Assembly: GCF_019578655.1 (NCBI RefSeq)
Contig: NC_063260.1
Coordinates: forward strand, 23,894,888 to 23,958,887
Source of the DNA: Ricinus communis
Lineage: Eukaryota; Streptophyta; Magnoliopsida; Malpighiales; Euphorbiaceae
Direction of reading: 5' to 3'
Length of the DNA: 64,000 bases
The stretch's first letter is position 1, and the number at the start of each line of letters is the position of its first letter. The position numbers were made by a program, and so were the translations under genes. Under the pieces are notes generated by a model that ran no database searches, was not told the origin of the DNA, and saw only the letters and a list, made by a program, of their open reading frames with translations. Below, in pieces: positions 25,047 through 34,830 of this stretch.

Positions 25047-25171
25047 GGGAGAGTGGACAGGATGGGATGGAGTTAGAAAACAGGTGAGAATGTCACCTGA
25101 GGAAAGTGAAAGAGAGAAAGCTAAAGAACCGGGTCTGAAAGAGAAGCGAAGAAGAGGAGGGAGTATTTAAA
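25047..25171 (-). promoter_or_regulatory. VPE 5' leader and TATA-like box
   Basis: CTTTAAATAC on the minus strand at about 25163-25171, some 120 bp upstream of the VPE start codon, is a reasonable TATA box. The purine-rich leader lies between. Confidence 0.35.
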
Positions 25172-26397
25172 GTGAGGTTTCAAAGCGGTGGAAATAACCA
25201 TGCAAAAGAAGGAGTTGACACGTCTTGAAAATGGTGGGTCCCTAAACGAACCAAGTGGGTGCTTGTGGTTAGGGAAGGTTGTTTCTGATTTCTTGATCTT
25301 TGTGTTCTTGAATGAATTTCCTTATCATGACTCTTGTGGGTTGATTTCGGACTTAATTAAGAAAGTGGTTTGAAATTGAATTTACTTTGGGTAATAAAAC
25401 TGAATAGAAGTGAAGAATCTTCTTTTCTAATAGTGGGCTTGGTTAAGATTTTTAGTCCTTCAATCCCGTCAATAAAGCTTGTGTCTGTTATGATTGTCAT
25501 CAGGAATTACGTGGGGGTGAAAGAGCAAGCTTTAGGAATAAGATAACAGAGCACTGCTCTTTCTGTTCTTTTATTTTCTCTTTTAATTTCTTTTGAATTC
25601 ACAGAATGCATTTACTCTTTCCTTTATGCAAGTTCCAGCCATTGTTGTTCTAAAAAATTCTAGAACACAAATGCCATCCATTAATCATATAAAAGTAGCT
25701 GTGTCATTTTTATAAATTAAAATTTGGATAGTGTCTAATCATATAGCTTAAAGAAAAATATCAACAACCACTCAATCAATAGATCATAATTATAATATTG
25801 ACAAAACAAAGGTGATAAAAAGAATAGATGATAATAATAACAAATCGTTCTTCAAAGAAAAGATAATAATAATAACAATCCTTCCACATATAAAAATAAA
25901 TAATTTAGGTTGTTGATTAATGCATAAGATAGGAACTTAAAAAAATACATTTTGCACAAACTCTCAAAATATATTATATTTAACTATCCGAAACTTGAAT
26001 TCCTGAGAGTGGATTTACAATCGCTTTAAAGAAAAATATATTTATATTAAATTATCTAGTTAGTTAGTTACACTGATGCTGCATGCATGAGACCGAAAAT
26101 TAAATAAAAAAATAAAAAAACTGTACTAAATTTGTTTAAGAAACAATGTAGGAGTAAATATTTAGATATTTCCATCCCAGTAAAAAAATCTAAGTGGAAT
26201 TAATTTATTTATTCAAGATGTTATCTCTGTAGGATTAGTTTAAAGGCATTAAAATTTAAATATTGGTAAGATGACAAAAGTAATCATATATGAGCCTTTT
26301 ATATTCCATGGAGGAAACAGAGACCGATTGCACTTGCATAACATGATAGTCTATTTAGTGGACTTGGGCTGGTTTATTTTGTAATTAACCATCAATG
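25172..26397. other. AT-rich intergenic spacer
   Basis: VPE upstream DNA and AT-rich sequence with no supported gene. Confidence 0.5.
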
Positions 26398-26460
26398 AGC
26401 TGGAGTAGCTCAGTCGTTTAGTATGTCCCAGGTGTTGATGGTTCAATCCCTTCTTCCTCC
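26398..26460 (+). other. tRNA-like Pol III promoter remnant (possible SINE or tRNA pseudogene)
   Basis: An A-box-like TAGCTCAGTCGTTTAG (26406-26421) is followed 18 bp later by a B-box-like GGTTCAATCCC (26440-26450), in the order and approximate spacing of tRNA internal promoters. No anticodon stem or paired acceptor arm can be drawn, so it is not a working tRNA. A tRNA-derived SINE head or a tRNA relic fits. Confidence 0.4.
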
Positions 26461-26808
26461 TGATGGTTTTCATAGTTGATGGCTGGGCTTTGAACTGAAG
26501 TTCCTCATTCGGAGTATTAGGCTTACTTTTAAACGAGCAAGCTCCAGAAATCAGGTTGCAAACGATTCTTGTTTTTCATGTGCAACTTTCAGAAGTTTCA
26601 AAATCAGGCTATGTAAATCATCCAGGAAAATTTCCACAAAGTAGACTTTTAACCAGAGTTTTTGAAGGATGAAGATAATAACATGTTTCCTCTGGAAGAC
26701 GGTCCGCTAATTTTGAAGAATTATGACAGAATTCTCACTTCCCTCACAATGTTAATCCCACACACAGATTTCCTGTTGAATGGGTTCGAAATAGCACAAA
26801 ATAACATG

Positions 26809-27714
26809 TCAGTATCTACCCCTCCACGAAGACCACTTCAATTTCAGTTGGTACAACAAAGGAGGAATGCCCAAAATTCCTCGTTCCAACCTTGGATCAA
26901 ACACATCAAACTGCACCTCACTCAAGGAGTCTAAAAGAACTTGTGCTGGAACAGCTGGCAGAAGCACTGGGCGTGCCTCCACAGGTACTGTTCCAGCTAA
27001 TGCACGAGCCTTCTGCAAATGGACATTAGCTACCGATGCTATCTCAAACACCGTATCACATAAGCCCTCCCGTGAATCTATGCGGATTTCTGGTCGACCT
27101 CCCTCCTTCACCAATAACCCATGTTTGGCTGCCACTTCTGATGGTATATAAGAAAAGTGACGGTTGCGGCTGGCATGATATGGAAGTGACCTGAGTAGCA
27201 ACAAAAGCCCACTTGCCTTGCCAACATGAGATGCTGCATGATCAGCTGCTGTAGACCTAATACCCCCGGCTTGAAGCGTCATATAAAGGATGGTTGATAC
27301 AGTATCCTCAGCATATTTTTCCAACTCTTCTATAGTTTCTGGGATGTCAGTAACCTCTCTCCTTGCATCATTGATCCGAGCTTCAACAGACCGTTTTAAC
27401 CATCCCTTAGTAATTTTATACTCAGATATCGCTGATGAGAGGGCTTGTGCTGTTGGGTGCTCAATTAATTTGTTGGCATAAATCTTATCTATAGTTTCTT
27501 GCCACCACAGGAGGCGCATAAGACCAATCCTGGGATCTGAAGCAACATCCATAGCTCTTGCAGTTTCAACATTGAAGGCACGGAGGGCAAAAGCAGCCTT
27601 TCGCATGTGAGGTGGAAGTTCAAGGAGGCAGAGATAGTGATGGTAATCATAACTTCGGACTTGCTCTACACAGTGGGAGAAAGCTGCACGTAAACTGCTA
27701 GAAACACCTTTCAT
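26809..27714 (-). CDS. NDUFAF6-like protein (squalene/phytoene synthase fold, complex I assembly factor)
   Basis: 301-residue protein of the trans-isoprenyl diphosphate synthase superfamily, closest to NDUFAF6, which helps assemble mitochondrial complex I in animals. The coding region is one exon. Features: RSYDYHHYLCLLELPP at the N-terminus, RAFNVETARAMDVASDP, LMRLLWWQETIDKIY, YAEDTVSTILYMTLQAGG and an HVGKASGLLLLLRSLPYH block. The two DxxxD Mg-binding motifs of true phytoene synthases are not evident, so catalysis of prenyl coupling is unlikely. The Arabidopsis counterpart I recall is similarly intronless in coding. The ATG at 27712-27714 is used. An acceptor (TTTGTAG before 27736) shortly upstream implies a 5'UTR intron, which would contain retrotransposon B. 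Confidence 0.88.
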   Translation of the reverse strand: MKGVSSSLRAAFSHCVEQVRSYDYHHYLCLLELPPHMRKAAFALRAFNVETARAMDVASDPRIGLMRLLWWQETIDKIYANKLIEHPTAQALSSAISEYKITKGWLKRSVEARINDARREVTDIPETIEELEKYAEDTVSTILYMTLQAGGIRSTAADHAASHVGKASGLLLLLRSLPYHASRNRHFSYIPSEVAAKHGLLVKEGGRPEIRIDSREGLCDTVFEIASVANVHLQKARALAGTVPVEARPVLLPAVPAQVLLDSLSEVQFDVFDPRLERGILGIPPLLYQLKLKWSSWRGRY

Positions 27715-29366
27715 CAAGTACCCAACGTGGTTCCTCCTACAAATGCATCATATATATAAATATGGAAAATCTTAAAATTATCTAAAGGACGACAATAGAG
27801 GTAGATGGAACTTACCACCCCCACTCCCCACCCACACACCAAGATATGATAAATCATTGATTAAATATAGACTTGGCAAAGCTTTATTAGCAATATATTT
27901 CCCACAAACATCACAATTGAAATCAGAGTACAGAAATCTTTTCAGAAAACCCCTAATCCCTTCCCAACTTGTTACCAAAAGCGAGCACACATCACAAGGG
28001 TCTTTTCAAATTTCAAACTATATATCAGTCTAGTATCAATTTATTTCCATAGTGTTAAACTCTTGACAACTCCAACCCATCCATCAAATGAATTTTCAGT
28101 TGCCACAAAAAATAACTAGTAACGAGCACATTAAAGCAGATATTCAAACAGCTGTAACTTTGACATTTTCATTTCCCATCATTTCCTTACATTTTACAAG
28201 AATTAAATGGGCTTAATTCCTCTTATTTCCACCCATTTCTCTCCTTTACCCTTATTCATTCAAACACCCAAGCCAAAAAAAATTAAACTAATTTTTTTTT
28301 TATTTTCCTTTCTCTCAACTTCCATCATAACACTAGCTAACAAAGCATAAATGAAGCTCGAATCAGGTGCAGAACAATGGTAAGTTGAACTGCAGGGTAA
28401 TGTATTACATGTTACTTGCAATCAGAAACTGATCCAAATGGGCTTTATAGCAGAAACTAACGCAACTACAGTATTCTTGGAAAGAAACTTCATGTGCTCA
28501 TTCTTAAGTCAGAAATTGGATGGACCTCTGTGGTTGGTGCCATGGTATGGGACAGAAATTAGTGAAACGTCTCTGAATATATCCTGGTATGATAGGAGAA
28601 GGTGGAAAGCGAGAAGGCTGAATATGCAGAGAAAATAAAGAATAAAATCAGAAATCCACTTGGCAGCAGAAGAGAAGAAAACAACAATTCGAGCTAACCA
28701 AGGTGAAGATGTCTCAAGATAAGAGGAAGCAGCTAATATAATGCAGCTGGAATCCAGAGAACAAAATAGAAAAGCAATTAACGGTTTAACAATATAGTTT
28801 CTTTCATTCTTTGAATTTTTTGTTGGTGTTAATGTTGGTTGGTTCTGTCTTTTGATTTCTACGGCATAATCCGTAATCATATGTGACATACCCATTAAGT
28901 CATGGAGTTGGAATTCGATAGACTAGGGAAGAAAATGAGGCAAAAACTCTTTCAACTCGAAGTAGCACACAATTAAAAGCTAGAAGAAAAGCTTTAAAGC
29001 TGCTCTGACCTTCCAAAATGCAGCCTTAATCAACTCCTCAGACATGTTTATACAAGATAAACAAGCTATATTAACACAATCAACCAAATTTACGGGTTCG
29101 AGAAACATAAAGAACATCAATTTGGATACAAAGGCAACTTTTAATGTATCAGCACATCCAAAGGGTCCACTTCTACCCAAATTGGTGGCGGAACGGACCA
29201 AAAGAACATGAGAGTGATAGCTACCACTAGCTTAAGATATGTATTCTGGCTCACTAATCAAAATGCTATTTTAAGTAAAATTGGACCATCCTGTGCATCG
29301 TGTTTATTGATATTCTATTTAAGCTAAGCTATAGAATTCATACTTAACCAAACCTTAATCCCAAAC

Positions 29367-29611
29367 TGTAGAATTATAGAGAGATTTATGTTTAAAGATC
29401 TGTTAGCAATATTAGGGGCTAATATCTAGGAGATCTACAGCTAACAGATCAGTTTTTCTTATCACATGATTTTAGGAGATTTGGTAGTCTGTTACCAAAT
29501 CTGTAGATATAAGTTTCTTGTTTTATAGCTTTCAGTTTTAGGTATATAAAGAGGGGCCTGTAACCTTATTTTTATATAATGGAATCTTACTCTTTCCTTC
29601 CACAAACAAGA
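29367..29611 (+). repeat. 5' LTR of element B
   Basis: 245 bp, starting TGTAGAATTA and ending ACAAACAAGA, so the ends are TG...GA rather than TG...CA. A TATA box (TATATAAA) is at 29543-29550. Three perfect inverted repeats occur in the upstream half: 11-bp arms at 29397-29407/29440-29450, 7-bp arms at 29409-29415/29419-29425, and 9-bp arms at 29478-29486/29493-29501. Confidence 0.93.
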
Positions 29612-29623
29612 TGGTATCAGAGC
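29612..29623 (+). other. Primer-binding site of element B
   Basis: TGGTATCAGAGC directly after the 5' LTR, complementary to initiator tRNA-Met, with no spacer. Confidence 0.9.
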
Positions 29624-29648
29624 AATCTCTGAACCCTAATTCCCTCAT

Positions 29649-30640
29649 ATGACCAAATACGGGAAACGTGATTCAAGAGCTACCGTTTCCCAAATCACCT
29701 CCAATCAGGAAGCCATGGCTTCGAACAATGATAGTAACCTCATGCCCATTACAGGACACAAACTGAATGGGAACAACTATCTCCAATGGTCCCATTCCGT
29801 AATGATGTTCATATGCGGAAAGGGCAAAGATGATTATCTCACCGGAGATGCTGCCAAACCAAACAAGATGAATGAAAAGTTCAAAGTCTGGAATGCCGAA
29901 AATAATATGGTCATGTCATGGCTCATTAATTCCATGACAAATGACATTGGAGAAAACTTTCTTCTCTATGGAACAGCAAAGGAGATTTGGGATGCTGCCA
30001 AGGAAATATATTCTAACAATGAGAATACATCGGAATTATTCGAGGTGGAAAGTGTTCTTCATGACTTCCGCCAAGGAGAATTAACAGTGACTCAATACTT
30101 CAACACTCTCAATCGGTATTGGCAGCAGCTAGACTTATTCGAGGAGCACAATTGGAGCTGTACGAATGATGGAATCAGGTATAGACAAATAATTGAACGG
30201 AAAAGAATATACAAATTTTTGATTGGATTAAATAAGAACCTTGATGAAGTCACGAGGGAAGAATTTTAGGATCCAAACCACTACCAAATATCCGAGAAGC
30301 TTTTTCGGAAGTTCGGAGAGAGGAAAGTCGAAAGAAGATCATGATGGGATCTCGAGATTCTATGACAAATCCCGAGAGTTCAGCACTTGTGGTGAGAGGG
30401 AATCCATCCAACAACAACGTGATCACGGACCAAAGAAAGGGCGACCATGGTGTGATCATTGTCGACGTCCCTAGTCACACCAAGGACAACTATTTGGAAG
30501 ATTCATGGCAAACCAGTGATTGGAGGCCTTCCCGGTTTGCCAATGACAAAGAAGGACGAGGCAACCTTGCTTCCATGGATGAACAACCTCCACCCGAACC
30601 AACTCCCTTCAAAGAAGGAATGATAGAGATCTTGTAGAAA
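29649..30640 (+). pseudogene. Gag region of element B, frameshifted
   Basis: Open from the ATG at 29649 to a TAG at 30267-30269, with copia gag features (LNGNNYLQWSHSVMMF, TAKEIWDAAKEIYS, IYKFLIGLNKNLD). The gag homology continues in another frame from about 30255 (NIREAFSEVRREE near 30284-30324), so a shift lies near 30250. The zinc knuckle near 30450-30490 is split by a 1-nt insertion at about 30472, and its last Cys position is Tyr, as in element A. Confidence 0.88.
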
Positions 30641-30747
30641 ATGTTCGACCAATCCTTGCACTGACTCCCACTGTAGTTGGTACCGGATCCCGGCACAAAA
30701 AGGTAATTTTTTAATTGCTCTAAATGCTAACAAGGAGAGGCTCAGTC

Positions 30748-30960
30748 CATGGATTATAGACTCAGGAGCTTCTGATCATATGACTGGAGATGAGAAGCTA
30801 ATTTCAACTTACACCCCATGCTATAAAAATTTAAGCATGCGAATGGTGATGGTTCACTCTCGAAGGTGGTACAGTTTCGGTTCAAATTCCGGAGAACATC
30901 ACTCTTGATTCACATTCTACTTGTACCAAAATTAAATTGCAATTTCATCGCCTATTAGTA
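30748..30960 (+). pseudogene. Protease region of element B
   Basis: PWIIDSGASDHMTG shows the aspartic protease active site (about 30751-30792). Homology then breaks by frameshift after about 30840. Confidence 0.8.
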
Positions 30961-31022
30961 AACTCACTCGGGATCTCAACTGTGTTACTAAATTTGGCTC
31001 AAATCTGTGTGTATTTCAGGTC

Positions 31023-32226
31023 TTGGACTCAGGGAAGACGATTGGCAGTGCTAAGATGTGTTCGGGGCTCTATCTTCTAGAGGTTAATGATCCTCCTCAA
31101 GGAGCAATTCATCAATCAGATTGTTCAGTGTCCAGTAGTCCTGTTTCTTTGTCTGTGAGTCAGTCTAATAATGATAGTGCAATTATGTTATGGCACTATA
31201 GGTTAGGTCATCCAAATTTCTTGTATCTTGAGAAGTTGTTTCCTTCATTATTCCATAGTAAAAATCCAAATGAATTTCAATGTGAGATCTGTCAATTCTC
31301 TAAACATATTCGCAATTCTTATCCTAACAGATCCTACAAAGCATCTCAACCTTTTTCCATGATTCATAGTGATATATGGGGCCCTTCTAGGATAAAAAAT
31401 GTTACTGGTTCTCGCTGGTTCATTTCATTTATTGATGATCACACTAGACTCACATGGGTATTCCTCATGAAAGAAAAATCTGAGGCAAACCAGATCTTCA
31501 AAACCTTCAATACCATGATCCAAACACAATTCCAAGCAAAAATTCAAATTCTGAAAACTGACAATGCCAAAGAGTATTTCAATTCCAGCCTTAATGATTA
31601 TCTCATGAGTCATGGTATTGTTCACCAAAGTTCCTGTGTTAACACTCCTCGTAAGAAATGGTATTGCCGGAAAGAAAAAACCGCATCTTCTTGATGTGGC
31701 TCGATCTCTTATGTACTCTACCCATGTACCAAAATATTTCTGGGATGAAGCCATCCTTACTGCTGCATACCTCATAAATAGGATGCCATCTCGGATTCTT
31801 AACTTCCAGACTCCCTGTCAAATTCTCCTTCAGTCCTTTCCCACTACTCGTCTCATCTCCACCATCCCATTCAAAGTTTTCGGGTGTTCAGCTTTTGTTC
31901 ATGTCCATCAACAACACCGGGACAAACTTGATCCTAGAGCTCATAAATGTATTTTCCTTGGGTACTCTCCAACTCAAAAAGGATATAAATGCTACTCACC
32001 GGTCACTAAACAATTCTATCACTCCATGGATGTCACATTCTTTGAGCAACAACCTTATTTCCCCAAATCTAATATTCAGGGGGAGACTAATTTTATCCTA
32101 GACTATCAGCTTTGGGATATTGAAGAATCACCTCATGTCTCTCATAATTCTGACCAAACTTGCCCATCACTAAATCATGAATCACTTCCTCCTCAAAATC
32201 TCTCCTCGAGTCTTCTTACTTCCTAG
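31023..32226 (+). pseudogene. Integrase of element B, frameshifted, catalytic Glu changed
   Basis: HHCC zinc domain (LWHYRLGHPN...CEICQF) and core. The first catalytic Asp (HSDIWGP, codon 31372-31374) and the second (KTDNAKEY, codon 31560-31562) are present. Before the NGxxE motif the frame shifts (near 31650). In the shifted frame the expected Glu is Gly (GGA at 31669-31671). The C-terminal part is open to 32226 and includes a zone matching the GKGG-free copia integrase tail (FKVFGCSAFVH). Confidence 0.9.
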
Positions 32227-32318
32227 AACCTCCTACTCAAGATCAAGCCAACAATCCACCTCAAAATCTGGACACACCTCAAAATCTGGACACTATTCAA
32301 TCAACAAAGAATGATGAA

Positions 32319-34126
32319 TTGATTACCTACTCAAGGAGGAGAAAGAACCAAAAGGAGATGGAACAACAAGCATCTCTTGAGCAAACCCAAGAGTCTGACT
32401 CAAGTCCTAGATCAAGTGAAGATCCACCAGGTAACACTAATCCTGAAACTAATGATGACAGTGGCCTTCCTATTGCTGTGAGAAAAGGGGTAAGATCATG
32501 CACAAAACATCCGATATACACATTTGTGTCATATGAAGGATTGTCACCGAAGTTCAAAGCTTTTGTTGCCAACCTCGACAACATCCAAGTTCCTAATAAT
32601 ATACAAGAAGCTCTCAGCTCACCAGAATGGAAATCAGCAGTGTATGAAGAAATTCATGCACTAGAGAAAAATGGAACTTGGGAAATCTCTGACTTACCAA
32701 CCGGGAAACGCCCAGTAGGCTGCAAATGGATCTTCACAGTAAAATATAATGAAGATGGGAGTGTTAATCGGTTCAAGGCACGACTGGTTGCAAAGGGATT
32801 CACCCAATCATATGGAATCGATTATGAGGAGACATTTGCTCCAGTAGCCAAGTTAAACACAGTTCGGGTTTTATTATCTTTGGCTGCAAACCTTGACTGG
32901 CCTGTCCACCAACTAGATGTCAAGAATGCCTTTCTAAATGGGGACCTAACTGAAGAAGTGTACATGGAAATTCCCCCCGGATTTGAGACACAAACTACAT
33001 GCAACAAGGTTTGTAAACTTAGGAGATCGCTATATGGGCTCAAGCAATCTCCAAGAGCTTGGTTTGAAAGATTCACAAAGGTAGTGAAGAAGCATGGCTA
33101 CTCTCAATGTCAGACGGACCATACACTATTTGTTAAACACTCTTTTGCAGGAAAACTTGCTGTTCTCATAGTGTATGTGGATGACATAATCCTAACAGGA
33201 GACTATGAAGAGGAAATCTGCACCACCAAAAGTTTACTAGCTGCAGAATTTGAAATCAAGGACCTTGGGAATCTTAAATATTTCCTAGGTATGGAGATTG
33301 CAAGGTCAAGAAAGGGAATCTCTGTCTCACAGAGAAAATATGTCCTAGATCTCTTAAAAGAGACTGGAATGCTCGGGTGTAAGCCGGTAGATACTCCTAT
33401 GGATCCAACTATCAAACTAGGAGCTAAGGAAAATTGTGCACCCGTGGACAAAGGAAGATACCAAAGATTAGTAGGTAAACTAATATACCTATCTCACACA
33501 CGACCAGACATTGGATTTGCTTTGTTAGCATGGTAAGTCAGTTCATGAACAATCCAAATGAAGAACACATGGAAGCTGTGTATAGAATCCTGAGATACCT
33601 GAAACTAACACCAGGCAGAGGATTATTTTTTGAGAAGAACCAAAGAAGAGATATTGAAGTGTTCAGCGATGCAGATTGGGCAGGATCAGTTCAAGACCGA
33701 AGATCAACTTCAGGATATTGCACTTTTGTGTGGGGAAATTTGGTCACTTGGAGAAGTAAGAAGCAGTCAGTGGTATCAAGAAGTGCGGCTGAATTCCGGG
33801 CAATGGCACACGGTATTTGTGAGGGAATTTGGTTAAAAAGGGTGCTAAAGGAATTAAAAATTTCAGATGAAGAACCTATGAAAATGTTCTGTGATAATCA
33901 ATCAGCAATCAGCATTGCCAAAAATCCAGTTCATCATGATAGAACAAAACATGTGGAAATTGATCGACATTTTATAAAGGAGAAGATAGAGGAAGGAATA
34001 ATCAAGATGTTGTACGTGCCTACATGTCTTCAGACAGCAGACATTCTTACCAAGGCTCTATCGAGAAAGGTGTTTGATGATCTGAGTTCTAAGCTGGGGT
34101 TAATTAATATTTACCGCCCAGCTTGA
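32319..34126 (+). pseudogene. Reverse transcriptase and RNase H of element B, one frameshift
   Basis: RT is open from 32319 to 33536 and complete: KRPVGCKWIF, ARLVAKGFTQ, QLDVKNAFLNGDL, SLYGLKQSPRAW and the YVDD catalytic motif (about 33173-33184). A 2-nt insertion near 33520 shifts into the RNase H frame, which is then open to the TGA at 34124-34126. RNase H has SDADWAG, CDNQSAI and HVEIDRHFI motifs. Only one shift separates this half from an intact frame. Confidence 0.92.
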
Positions 34127-34133
34127 GGGGGAG
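34125..34133 (+). other. Polypurine tract of element B
   Basis: GAGGGGGAG immediately before the 3' LTR, overlapping the RNase H stop codon; the plus-strand priming site of copia elements. Confidence 0.9.
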
Positions 34134-34378
34134 TGTAGAATTACAGAGAGATTTATGTTTAAAGATCTGTTAGCAATATTAGGGGCTAATATCTAGGAGA
34201 TCTACAGCTAACAGATCAGTTTTTCTTATCCCATGATTTTAGGAGATTTGGTAGTCTGTTACCAAATTTGTAGATATAAGTTTCCTGTTTTATAGCTTTC
34301 AGTTTTAGGTATATAAAGAGGGGCCTGTAACCTTATTTTTATATAATGGAATCTTACTCTTTCCTTCCACAAACAAGA
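34134..34378 (+). repeat. 3' LTR of element B
   Basis: 245 bp with four substitutions against the 5' LTR. One of them disrupts the last base pair of the 9-bp palindrome. It is followed directly by CAAAC. Confidence 0.93.
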
Positions 34379-34684
34379 CAAACAAACTATTTCCTCAAAT
34401 GAACCATACAATCATCAGTCAGAGAATTATGAACTTTCCAAAACCGATCGATGTAACCGAGAACATTCCACAATAAATAAAATAAGAACCACATTTCTAT
34501 TAAGCATTTAATCAAACAGTGATCATGCATTCTAATCCGTGGGCTTTTTAATCACCAGATGGGAAAAAAAATGAAGAAGTGGGCTTAATCATTGAAGTAA
34601 GTATCTCAAACGTAAGAAAACACAGCAGTTAAATAATGCCAGGAAAAGACGGAAGAAAAAGAAAAGACGAAAATTGAAGCTTAC

Positions 34685-34830
34685 CGGAAGAGAGAGAGAT
34701 GAAAGCAGTGAAGGGCAGACTAAATTCCAGTTTGAAAAAGCCTTCAAAATCTTAAGGAGAACCCTTTTTATGGACTGATAATGGTCAAGTCGAGAGATCT
34801 AAGTCCGATGTTCGTTCGTTCGGCGCCAAC
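34685..34830 (-). other. Probable first (5'UTR) exon of the NDUFAF6-like gene
   Basis: Pyrimidine-rich leader on the minus strand ending CTCTTCCG before a good donor GTAAGC. It contains no required coding. The exon's upstream limit is a guess. Assigned only because the NDUFAF6-like coding exon starts behind an acceptor and no closer donor was obvious. Confidence 0.35.

Larger units (their letters stand above)
29362..34383 (+). mobile_element. Ty1/copia LTR retrotransposon B, full length but broken
   Basis: Plus-strand copia element with both LTRs (29367-29611 and 34134-34378, 245 bp each), primer-binding site, gag, protease, integrase, RT, RNase H and polypurine tract. The 5-bp direct repeat CAAAC lies at 29362-29366 and 34379-34383. 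The LTRs differ at 4 of 245 positions (1.6 percent), so insertion was recent compared with elements A and C. The coding region nevertheless has several frameshifts. It sits within the inferred intron of the NDUFAF6-like gene in opposite orientation. Confidence 0.95.
27737..34684 (-). other. Inferred 5'UTR intron of the NDUFAF6-like gene
   Basis: A plausible acceptor TTTGTAG ends at 27737 and a plausible donor CTTCCG|GTAAGC lies at 34685/34684 on the same strand, in a purine/pyrimidine-rich leader typical of a first exon. Removing element B and one copy of its target duplication would leave an intron of about 1.9 kb. Extra leader exons within 28.0-29.3 kb cannot be excluded. Region 27737-29361 shows no other supported gene. 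Confidence 0.4.

Noticed and set aside
26398..26460. Functional tRNA gene
   Set aside because: A and B boxes are present, but no acceptor stem, anticodon arm or T-arm pairing can be built.
28509..28895. 128-codon hydrophobic open frame on the minus strand inside the inferred NDUFAF6-like intron
   Set aside because: Composition bias from T-rich sequence; no recognisable family, no supporting start context. A leader exon there remains possible.
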